Positions 1 to 6,536 of a stretch of 63,335 nt of DNA are shown piece after piece. Location: NCBI RefSeq assembly GCF_014695775.1, contig NZ_JACJOX010000051.1, positions 1 through 63,335 on the forward strand. The letters run 5' to 3'. Position 1 is the first letter of the stretch, and the number at the start of each line of letters is the position of its first letter. The notes below the pieces were generated by a model, which was not told where the DNA came from, searched no databases, and saw nothing but the letters and a program-made list of their open reading frames with translations. The translations under genes were made by a program, and so were the position numbers. The stretch is from Leptolyngbya sp. FACHB-60 (GTDB taxonomy: Bacteria; Cyanobacteriota; Cyanobacteriia; Phormidesmidales; Phormidesmidaceae).

Positions 1-126
1 CAACGTCTCAAACCTTGGCTTGAGGTGTTTGCTATTCCTGGATTGCGTCATGGCTTGTATCGGCTGATGAATTGCATGCATCAGTTTCGGGCTAGTCCAC
101 TAGCTATTCAGGTGAAAGTTGCCTGA
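1..126 (+). CDS. 3' end of an unidentified protein (partial)
   Basis: The frame is open from the first base to a TGA at 124-126 and gives 41 residues rich in Leu, Arg and hydrophobic residues, ending QVKVA. The start lies outside the window. No motif is recognisable. It ends 14 bp before the stop of the convergent glutamine-synthetase-like gene. It could be the tail of a transposase or of an ordinary enzyme; nothing in 41 residues decides this. Confidence 0.45.
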   Translation, partial: QRLKPWLEVFAIPGLRHGLYRLMNCMHQFRASPLAIQVKVA

Positions 127-140
127 ACAATCCTTTTTGC

Positions 141-1397
141 TTAACGAAAGTGACTAAAGAGGGATAACAGGAGAGGATTTGCCTCCAATGCGGCGAGGGA
201 TTCTGCCAGGGACTGAGGCAGCAGGGCAATGCCGCGATCGCCCCTTTCCTCCTCCGACAAACTGCCTGGGTCTTGCTGTACCGGCTCAGGCAGCGCATAG
301 CCCTGGGCTATGCCGTCAAGACCGGCAGCGATCGCCCCTCCCAGCGCCAAGTAGGGGTTTGCTGCCCCCTCCACCGTCTTTAACTCAACATGGGTCGGGC
401 TGGGCGATGAGAAATTGCTCGGCACCCGTAGCGCCGCCTCCCGATTATCCATGCCCCATGCGGCATAGGCTCCGCTCCAGCTGTGGGGGCGCAGCCGCCG
501 ATAAGAGTTAGGGCTAGGGGTGGTGATTGTCATCAGGGCGGGCAGGTGGTGCAGCAGCCCAGCGGTAAAGAATTGGGCAATCTCAGACAGCCCACCGGCC
601 CCATCAGGCATGAGGTTTTGCTCTCCCTGCCACAGACTCAGGTGCAGGTGACACCCGCTGCCTGCAGAGAACTCAAAAACTTTGGGCACAAAGGACGCAA
701 CTAGACCGTGCTGGTGGGCGATCGCTTTTACTGTCTCGCGATAGACCACATGCTGATCGGCGGCAGCTAAGGCGTCAGTGTAGCGCACTGAGATTTCCTG
801 CTGGCCCGGCCCCGACTCAGGATAGTACTGCTCTACAGCAATGTCCTGGGCGCTGAGGGCATCTGCGATCGCCATCACCACCTCCTGGTGTAAGTCCATC
901 GCCAACGTAGCCGCAAAGGGCATATTGTCGGCAGGAAGAATGTCTGGGTCACGTTGCTTAAGCAAGTAAAACTCCGGCTCAAAGGCCGCTTTGATCGCAA
1001 CCCCCTGGTCAGCAGCCCGCTGCACCATGCGCTTGAGAAACTGCCGCGAACACCAGGGCCAGGGCTGGCCATCCTTCACCATCTCCCCCAGCACCCGCGC
1101 CTGGCCGGGTGCGTAGGGCAGCATCTGCAAGGTCTCCCAGTCGGGCACCAGCCACACCTCCCCCACCGGCCCCAGCCCGCTGCCAGGGGCCACTGCATCG
1201 GCCACCACCGGAATTGCCTGCTGCGCCGCTGATAGCCCTACGGCAACCGCTTCTCCCCCTTCCAGTTGCTGCGTCAGCCCATCAAGGTGAATGGCCTTAC
1301 CGCGAATGACGTTGCCGTTGTCGCACCACACCACCCGCACAAAACGCACCTTGCCTTCCCACAGCCGAGTCAAAATCGTCGAGGCATTCTCTGGCAT
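141..1397 (-). CDS. Glutamine synthetase family protein
   Basis: This 418-residue protein has the glutamine synthetase fold: a short N-terminal beta-grasp segment, then the catalytic barrel. Visible motifs are the metal-binding glutamate strand AAFEPEFYLL, the stretch GPGQQEISV, the histidine motif GSGCHLHLS (equivalent to NGSGMH), the Arg/ATP region SYRRLRPHSW with DNREAALRVP, and the C-terminal ELKTVEGAANPYLA. It is shorter than GlnA (about 470) and more like the gamma-glutamyl-amine ligase and GlnT-like branches, so the substrate may be an amine or amino acid other than ammonia. The ATG at 1397 is a good start. The downstream TPR gene on the same strand stops only 10 bp before this start, so the two probably form a transcription unit. 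The fold is near certain; the exact reaction is not. Confidence 0.85.
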   Translation of the reverse strand: MPENASTILTRLWEGKVRFVRVVWCDNGNVIRGKAIHLDGLTQQLEGGEAVAVGLSAAQQAIPVVADAVAPGSGLGPVGEVWLVPDWETLQMLPYAPGQARVLGEMVKDGQPWPWCSRQFLKRMVQRAADQGVAIKAAFEPEFYLLKQRDPDILPADNMPFAATLAMDLHQEVVMAIADALSAQDIAVEQYYPESGPGQQEISVRYTDALAAADQHVVYRETVKAIAHQHGLVASFVPKVFEFSAGSGCHLHLSLWQGEQNLMPDGAGGLSEIAQFFTAGLLHHLPALMTITTPSPNSYRRLRPHSWSGAYAAWGMDNREAALRVPSNFSSPSPTHVELKTVEGAANPYLALGGAIAAGLDGIAQGYALPEPVQQDPGSLSEEERGDRGIALLPQSLAESLAALEANPLLLSLFSHFR

Positions 1398-1407
1398 CAG
1401 ATTGTCT

Positions 1408-1881
1408 CTAGCTCAACTGCGCTGTACATTCTAAAATCAGTCGCTGGTTGACCAGCGCATAGGGCTGCACCACCAACGCCTGACGAAACGTCTGAATCGC
1501 CGCCGCATACTGCCCCAGAGCCGCATGGCACAGACCTAGCCCGTGCAGCGCGCCAAAGTGGTAGGGCACTAGCTTAATCACCTGCTCGCAGTCAGCCATA
1601 GCCTCTCGATACCGGTGCTGAACGTAATAGAGCACCGCCCGTCTATTCCAGGCCTCAGCAAAGTCTGGCAGTTCATCCACTAGAGTTGAGAGCAGCTGCT
1701 CCGCCGCATCTATTCGACCGCTATCCACCAAAGCCTGGGCGTCTTGTAGTTGCTGATTACCCAACTCTCCCTTTTGGTAAAACCAATGCTGCCACAGGGC
1801 GGCGGTTGCCAACTCGCGCTGGTACTCATCCTCCTGCTTGAGGCTTTGCAGCAGCACTTCCAGCGTCGAGTCATCTATCAT
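1408..1881 (-). CDS. TPR-repeat protein
   Basis: I take ATG at 1881 (MIDDSTLEVL) as the start. The frame stays open upstream to 2157, but that stretch has no protein-like character. The 157-residue product begins with a charged helix and then has about three tetratricopeptide repeats; AEAWNRRAVLYYVQHRYREA and FGALHGLGLCHAALGQYAA carry the W-LG-Y-A-P style TPR spacing. TPR proteins act as protein-protein adaptors, and no enzymatic motif is present. It lies immediately upstream of, and in line with, the glutamine-synthetase-like gene, suggesting co-transcription. The partner is unknown. Confidence 0.8.
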   Translation of the reverse strand: MIDDSTLEVLLQSLKQEDEYQRELATAALWQHWFYQKGELGNQQLQDAQALVDSGRIDAAEQLLSTLVDELPDFAEAWNRRAVLYYVQHRYREAMADCEQVIKLVPYHFGALHGLGLCHAALGQYAAAIQTFRQALVVQPYALVNQRLILECTAQLS

Positions 1882-2182
1882 GCTGTTGCCTAACCTTAGC
1901 GTTGCGCCTTTTATTATCAGACATCCGGCTAAGATTGGCTGTCCAAAGGCGGTTTGGCCTTTAAGGGCTGGAGCCCGATGCCCTACGGGTAACAATAAGT
2001 GAACTGATTTTTCTAAAGTTGTGAGCTGTTCTAGGCAGATGGGCAGACTACAAATGTGCAAGGAATAAGCCCTACGCACTGAGTCTGTTCCTACCGCTTC
2101 TTTGCAGTAGCAGCCAGGTGCATCCGAGGAATTCTCCCTTGCAATTTCATTAAACACATTAATCGTTTAGGGATTCAAAACC
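1882..2182. promoter_or_regulatory. Divergent intergenic region upstream of gvpA
   Basis: About 300 bp separate the minus-strand TPR gene from gvpA and must hold both promoters. A plausible ribosome-binding stretch, AGGGA, lies about 10 nt before the gvpA ATG. I see no convincing -35/-10 pair and no strong inverted repeat. Confidence 0.4.
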
Positions 2183-2401
2183 ATGGCTGTCGAAAAAGTA
2201 AACTCTTCCTCTAGCTTGGCTGAAGTTGTTGACCGCATTTTGGACAAAGGCATCGTTATTGATGCTTGGGTTCGTGTTTCTCTGGTAGGGATTGAGCTGC
2301 TGGCTATCGAAGCCCGCATTGTAATCGCTTCCGTTGACACCTACCTCAAGTACGCCGAAGCCGTTGGTCTGACCGCTCAAGCCGCTGTACCTGCTGCCTA
2401 A
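2183..2401 (+). CDS. gvpA: Gas vesicle major structural protein GvpA
   Basis: This 72-residue protein is the main building block of the gas vesicle wall, a rigid gas-permeable protein shell that gives buoyancy. It shows the nearly invariant GvpA core: LAEVVDRILDKGIVIDAWVR, then LVGIELLAIEARIVIASVDT, then YLKYAEAVG. Length and sequence match cyanobacterial GvpA closely. Only one gvpA copy is visible here, whereas many cyanobacteria carry tandem copies. It is followed by a stem-loop and a 298-bp spacer before gvpC, the arrangement expected when the abundant structural protein must be made in excess over the minor ones. Confidence 0.98.
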   Translation: MAVEKVNSSSSLAEVVDRILDKGIVIDAWVRVSLVGIELLAIEARIVIASVDTYLKYAEAVGLTAQAAVPAA

Positions 2402-2425
2402 GAGCGCCACTGCTCTTAATACCTA

Positions 2426-2470
2426 ATGGGGCAGCAGAATACTGGATTAGCCAATCTTTAGCTGCCCCAT
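2426..2470 (+). terminator. Stem-loop between gvpA and gvpC
   Basis: A perfect 10-bp inverted repeat, ATGGGGCAGC and GCTGCCCCAT, is separated by 25 nt and sits 24 bp after the gvpA stop. There is no T-run, so it is more likely a partial terminator or an mRNA 3'-end stabiliser than a full terminator. Stem-loops after gvpA that favour short gvpA transcripts over gvpAC read-through are known in cyanobacteria. Confidence 0.65.
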
Positions 2471-2699
2471 AAATCAAGTAGATCTAACGCTTCAAATAGC
2501 AACTATTAACTATTAACGGCGACACTGCCATCGGCAAGCTTCAGAACAGCGCCTCATTATTGCACTAAGACACTCAAACATAGCTAAGTTTTAGAGTCTG
2601 GCAACGTTCTTCTCTCCGCGCCATTCCCTCTCCTTGCCGTTCTCAAACATTCTCCGTAAATTTACCCCGTTTCATTTTCACTAAAGGGAGAGCAGTCCT

Positions 2700-3917
2700 G
2701 TGACAGCACTTTTTGACCAGTGGCAAGCCGCACGACAACTGCGCCAGAGCGAGGTGGTTGATCGGCGCGATCAAGTCTCTGCTGACCTAGAACGCTGGCA
2801 GGCTGACCGGCTAACCCACGCTGTGCGGCTGCGCCAAGACCTCAATCAGCTTATGGCCGACCTGCGCGCCAACACCACCCTATGGCTGGCTCAAACGACT
2901 GCCGATCGCGCCGCCCAGATTTTACCCCGGCAGCAGGCTCGCCAAGACTATATTCAGCAGCTCCAGGTCGATACCGAAGTGCTGCTCGCCGCCTACCAGG
3001 CCGATCGCGAAATTAGCGCCGTCGAGGTGCGCCAGCAGCTAGAGTACGATTGCCAAGTGCTGCAAGCCACCGTCAGTGAACTGCGCCTAGAGATTGCTCA
3101 AGAACTGCGCCAGATTCAGCAGCAGGTTGACGAAATTCAGGCTCAAACAGCTGTAGACCTGGCGGGCTACCGCCAAGGCCAGGCGATAGTACGGGCCGAA
3201 CTGCTGCCCCAGCTCACCGCCTACATCGAAGATTTGCAGGTGCAGGTGCAGGCCACTCTCAAAGACCTGACAGCTGTGCGTCAGCAGGCAGCAGCGATAA
3301 ACCAGGAGCAGCGACAGAGCGATCGCGCCGCCCTAACCGATTCTGTCGATGTCATGTTTACCGAACTGGCCGACTTTCGCCAGCAGCTTCAGGCCCAGCG
3401 GGCTCAGCTCTCCCATGTTGTCTGGGGCAACGCTGCCGTAGCCCAGACTCCAGTCCCTAGCCCAGCCGCGACCCGGCCTGCCGTTACTCCGGTGCCCGCT
3501 CGTGGGCCAGCACCAGCCAAGGTAGCCCCTAAAGCTGCGCCAAAACCTGTAATTGCCAAAGCTGCACCAGCTAAGGCAGCTCCTGCGGCTAAGGTCGCTC
3601 CGGCCGCAGCGACCGTGGCTAAGGCCGCTCCTGCTCGTGCTGTTGCAGCAACTCGCTCTGCCCTAGTTGCCACCGTCATGGCCCCAGCCCCGACAGCGGT
3701 GGCTGTGGAACCGCCCCCCGCCCCCGAAGCCCCTTCCCTTGAAGAGGTGGTTTACAACTACCTGCACCTGGCTCAGGGTGCTCGTCTCGGCGAAATTGAG
3801 ACTGAGCTGGGCATCAACCGATTTCAGGCGGTAGACGCGCTGCGATCGCTCATCCAAAAAGACCTCGTAGTCAAGCAAGACCGTACCTATCTCGTCCAAG
3901 AGGAAGCCGTTCTGTGA
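2700..3917 (+). CDS. gvpC: Gas vesicle protein GvpC with added C-terminal winged-helix-like module
   Basis: GvpC coats and stiffens the GvpA shell. The start is GTG at 2700, with GGGAG about 10 nt upstream. Residues 1-250 are almost continuously helical and rich in Gln, Arg, Glu and Ala (QARQDYIQQLQVDTEVLLAA, VSELRLEIAQELRQIQQQVD), as expected of the amphipathic 33-residue repeats of GvpC; I did not fix the repeat register. Residues about 255-340 are a Pro/Ala/Lys-rich linker with many APAK-like steps. Residues about 345-403 form a compact domain (LGEIETELGINRFQAVDALR) that closely resembles the C-terminus of the next protein, GvpN. At 405 residues it is about twice the usual GvpC length because of linker and module. 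Its stop overlaps the gvpN start by 4 bp, implying translational coupling. Confidence 0.85.
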   Translation: MTALFDQWQAARQLRQSEVVDRRDQVSADLERWQADRLTHAVRLRQDLNQLMADLRANTTLWLAQTTADRAAQILPRQQARQDYIQQLQVDTEVLLAAYQADREISAVEVRQQLEYDCQVLQATVSELRLEIAQELRQIQQQVDEIQAQTAVDLAGYRQGQAIVRAELLPQLTAYIEDLQVQVQATLKDLTAVRQQAAAINQEQRQSDRAALTDSVDVMFTELADFRQQLQAQRAQLSHVVWGNAAVAQTPVPSPAATRPAVTPVPARGPAPAKVAPKAAPKPVIAKAAPAKAAPAAKVAPAAATVAKAAPARAVAATRSALVATVMAPAPTAVAVEPPPAPEAPSLEEVVYNYLHLAQGARLGEIETELGINRFQAVDALRSLIQKDLVVKQDRTYLVQEEAVL

Positions 3918-5296
3918 ACACCGTTCTACAAGCCCGCCCCCGCAACTTTGTCTCTACCCCCACCCTAGAGCGCACCAGCATCAGAGCCCTGCGGTACCTG
4001 CAATCGGGGTATTCAATTCACCTCAAAGGCCCCGCTGGCACCGGCAAAACCACCCTGGCCCTGCACCTGGCTGACCTACTCGCCCGCCCCATCATGCTGC
4101 TGTTTGGCGATGACGAGTTCAAGACCTCCGACCTGATCGGTAACCAGTCAGGCTACACCCGCAAAAAAGTGGTCGACAACTACATCCACAGCGTCGTGAA
4201 GGTGGAAGACGAGCTGCGCCACAACTGGACTGACTCACGCCTTACCCTGGCCTGCCGCGAAGGCTTCACCATGGTGTACGACGAATTCAACCGCTCCCGC
4301 CCCGAAGTCAATAACGTGCTGCTGTCTGCCCTCGAAGAAAAACTCCTGGTGCTGCCTCCCAGTAACAACCGGGCCGAGTACATCCGCGTTAGCCCTCACT
4401 TCCGCGCCATTCTCACCTCTAACCCTGAAGAATACTGCGGCGTCCACGGCACCCAAGATGCGCTGCAAGATCGCCTCATCACCATCAACATGCCCGAGCC
4501 TGACGAACTGGCTCAGCAGCAAATTTTGGTGCAAAAGGTTGGCATCGACAGCTCCGCGGCTCTGCAAATTGTGCAATTGGTCAAGTCTTTCCAGACAGCG
4601 GTCGCCCCAGACATGGTCTCCAGTCTGCGTCCTAGCCTCATGATTGCTACTATCTGCCACGACCACGGCATTTTGCCCCTGGCCGAAAACGCCGATTTCC
4701 GCGACCTGTGTAGCGACATTCTGCTGGCCCGCTCCAAAGAGCCCACCCCAGAAGCCACCCGCCACCTGTGGAACTTGTTTAACCGCTTTGTGGTGTCCCA
4801 GGCCACACTGGTTAACGACCTCACCCTCAAACCCGAGGCCCAGCCCGCCGCCCGTTTCCATGGCGAAGAAGAGGATGACATCCCCCTTCAGCCCCTTGAG
4901 AACCTGGCCGAGTCTGCCCCTGAAGATGTTGTGGTCGATCAGGAATCGGTGGCTGCAACTCAAGAGCTTTTGGCTGAAGAACCTGCTATAGCGGAGTTCC
5001 CGGAGGCCAAGCGCGAAACCGTAGTGGCCGTACCGGCTGAGCCCGAAGCTCTAGCTCCCGAGGCTCTAGCTGTGAGGGTGCCCCAGACTGAAGTCAGCCT
5101 CAACGACGACATTGAAACCCGCATTTTTGACTATCTTGACGCGACAGGTACCACATCTCTCGCTACCATCGAGACAGCCCTGGGGCTAAACCGCTTTCAG
5201 ATGGTCAATGCCCTTAGATCGATGCTCGATCAATCTTTGATCGAAAAACAAGAAATCGATGGGCAGCCCACGGGCTACCAGCTGAGTTCTAACTGA
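3914..5296 (+). CDS. gvpN: Gas vesicle AAA+ ATPase GvpN
   Basis: GvpN is a MoxR-like AAA+ ATPase needed for gas vesicles to grow to full width. The start is GTG at 3914, inside the stop of gvpC. Walker A is GPAGTGKTT at residues 39-47, Walker B is MVYDEFNRSRPE with D123-E124, and the sensor-1 region is ILTSNPEEY. The ATPase core covers about residues 15-300. A long acidic linker rich in Glu, Ala and Pro follows (about 310-395). The last 60 residues form a winged-helix-like module (LATIETALGLNRFQMVNALR) matching the C-terminus of GvpC. At 460 residues it is longer than typical GvpN (about 300-400). It lies 12 bp upstream of gvpJ. Confidence 0.95.
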   Translation: MNTVLQARPRNFVSTPTLERTSIRALRYLQSGYSIHLKGPAGTGKTTLALHLADLLARPIMLLFGDDEFKTSDLIGNQSGYTRKKVVDNYIHSVVKVEDELRHNWTDSRLTLACREGFTMVYDEFNRSRPEVNNVLLSALEEKLLVLPPSNNRAEYIRVSPHFRAILTSNPEEYCGVHGTQDALQDRLITINMPEPDELAQQQILVQKVGIDSSAALQIVQLVKSFQTAVAPDMVSSLRPSLMIATICHDHGILPLAENADFRDLCSDILLARSKEPTPEATRHLWNLFNRFVVSQATLVNDLTLKPEAQPAARFHGEEEDDIPLQPLENLAESAPEDVVVDQESVAATQELLAEEPAIAEFPEAKRETVVAVPAEPEALAPEALAVRVPQTEVSLNDDIETRIFDYLDATGTTSLATIETALGLNRFQMVNALRSMLDQSLIEKQEIDGQPTGYQLSSN

Positions 5297-5308
5297 AGGT
5301 AATCTGCC

Positions 5309-5659
5309 GTGAACACCTCCACCCCCACGACCCGCCCCCAACCCGGTCGAAGTATGGTTACCGCCACCCAGGGGTCTTCTCTAGTGGATGTCATTGAGCG
5401 GGTGCTCGACAAAGGCATTGTGATTGCCGGAGACATCTCGGTGTCCGTCGGCTCTACCGAACTGCTGAGTATTCGCATTCGCCTGATCATTTCTTCAGTG
5501 GATAAAGCTCGCGAAATTGGCATTAACTGGTGGGAGAGCGATCCCTATCTCAGCAGCCGCACCAATGAACTGCTAGAGGCCAATCAACAGCTCCAAACTC
5601 GTTTAGAAACCCTAGAAGCCGAACTCAAGGCCCTGCGATCGGCTGAGCCCACCAGCTAG
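5309..5659 (+). CDS. gvpJ: Gas vesicle protein GvpJ
   Basis: This is a minor structural paralogue of GvpA, thought to act at assembly or at the vesicle tips. The 116-residue product has the GvpA-like core LVDVIERVLDKGIVIAGDIS and STELLSIRIRLIISSVDKA, followed by GINWWE and a Glu/Leu-rich coiled tail (LLEANQQLQTRLETLEAELK). Absence of the GvpA signature AWVRVSLVG and presence of the coiled tail separate it from GvpA. The start is GTG at 5309, 12 bp after gvpN. A strong terminator-like hairpin follows the stop. Confidence 0.93.
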   Translation: MNTSTPTTRPQPGRSMVTATQGSSLVDVIERVLDKGIVIAGDISVSVGSTELLSIRIRLIISSVDKAREIGINWWESDPYLSSRTNELLEANQQLQTRLETLEAELKALRSAEPTS

Positions 5660-5685
5660 GTCAGAAATCCGGCTTTGGTTCAGAC

Positions 5686-5719
5686 AAACCCCTGGGTTCT
5701 TCAAGAGTCCAGGGGTTTT
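5686..5719 (+). terminator. Rho-independent-type terminator after gvpJ
   Basis: A perfect 10-bp stem, AAACCCCTGG and CCAGGGGTTT, has a 13-nt loop and is followed by a short T-run. It lies 27 bp after the gvpJ stop and should end or reduce the gvpC-N-J transcript before the small ORF and gvpK. Confidence 0.75.
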
Positions 5720-5750
5720 CCATTCAACTTCATATTCCCTAAAAACCACC

Positions 5751-5972
5751 ATGCTGACGCTTCGCACCGTGCGGCAGATTGCCACCAGCCGTACAATTCC
5801 CAGCTTTCGTTCGGCCCCAAGCCGCAGCCAGAGCGATAGGCAAGGCCTGGTGCTAAGGCACCAACGCCTGCATCCAGTCGATGCCTACCGCATCGGTCAC
5901 CAGCAAAGTCGAGCTAAAGCAGAAGAAGTCCGTCGCCAGTGGCTTCAACAGCAGTGGCAAAATCGGTCTTAG
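5751..5972 (+). CDS. Small basic protein between gvpJ and gvpK
   Basis: This 73-residue ORF starts ATG at 5751 and fills most of the gap between gvpJ and gvpK. It is very basic, with 13 Arg, and Ser/Gln-rich, ending RRQWLQQQWQNRS. I recognise no family. Its place matches that of small unassigned genes (for example the one called gvpX in Microcystis), but I cannot show homology. No good ribosome-binding site is visible. It may be a real accessory gas-vesicle gene or a chance frame. Confidence 0.4.
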   Translation: MLTLRTVRQIATSRTIPSFRSAPSRSQSDRQGLVLRHQRLHPVDAYRIGHQQSRAKAEEVRRQWLQQQWQNRS

Positions 5973-6034
5973 CCTGGCATAGCTAGCGCTATACAGACAG
6001 AATCGCCTGCCTTGAGATGCACTAGACTGTGGCT

Positions 6035-6505
6035 ATGAGCACCGAAAATGCCGAGCCAGACCTGTCAACCACGCTGGCGCTACAGCCCTCCGCCAAAACC
6101 GATGCGGGCCTAGCGCCGCTGCTGCTCACTGTGATTGAGCTGGTGCGGCAGCTGATGGAAGCTCAGGTCATTCGCCGAATGGAATCGGGCGATCTCGACG
6201 ATAACGACCTGGAACGAGCCGCCGACAGCCTGCGCAAGCTAGAAGAGCAGGTCGTCTCGATGTGCGAAATCTTTGATGTCGACCCTGCTGACCTCAACAT
6301 TGACCTGGGGGAAATCGGCACCCTGCTACCCAAAGAAGGGAACTACTACCCTGGTCAAAAAAATCAGAACCCGACCATTTTAGAGCTGCTCGATCGCCTG
6401 CTTGATACCGGTGTCGTCGTCGAAGGCGACGTTGACTTGGGCATGGCACAGCTCAACCTCATCCACGCCAAGCTGCGATTAGTACTGACTTCTAAACCAA
6501 TTTAG
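6035..6505 (+). CDS. gvpK: Gas vesicle protein GvpK
   Basis: GvpK is a conserved minor protein needed for vesicle formation. The family signature is clear: LAPLLLTVIELVRQLMEAQV, RRMESGDLDDNDLERAADSL, DPADLNIDLGEIGTLLP. A GvpA-like C-terminal segment follows (ILELLDRLLDTGVVVEGDVD), as usual in cyanobacterial GvpK. ATG at 6035 is preferred; an in-frame GTG at 6029 is the alternative. It is the last gas-vesicle gene seen. It converges on the kinase gene, with about 30 bp between the stops. The gvpF, gvpG, gvpL, gvpV and gvpW genes are not in this window. Confidence 0.94.
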   Translation: MSTENAEPDLSTTLALQPSAKTDAGLAPLLLTVIELVRQLMEAQVIRRMESGDLDDNDLERAADSLRKLEEQVVSMCEIFDVDPADLNIDLGEIGTLLPKEGNYYPGQKNQNPTILELLDRLLDTGVVVEGDVDLGMAQLNLIHAKLRLVLTSKPI

Positions 6506-6536
6506 GCCCGGCTGAACTACCTAGCCACCGACTCCG

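Noticed and set aside
1882..2157. N-terminal extension of the TPR protein
   Set aside because: Sequence is unlike protein and lies in the gvpA promoter region; ATG at 1881 is better.
2501..2517. AACTATT heptamer repeated about 2.5 times, like a cyanobacterial STRR
   Set aside because: Too few copies to distinguish from chance.
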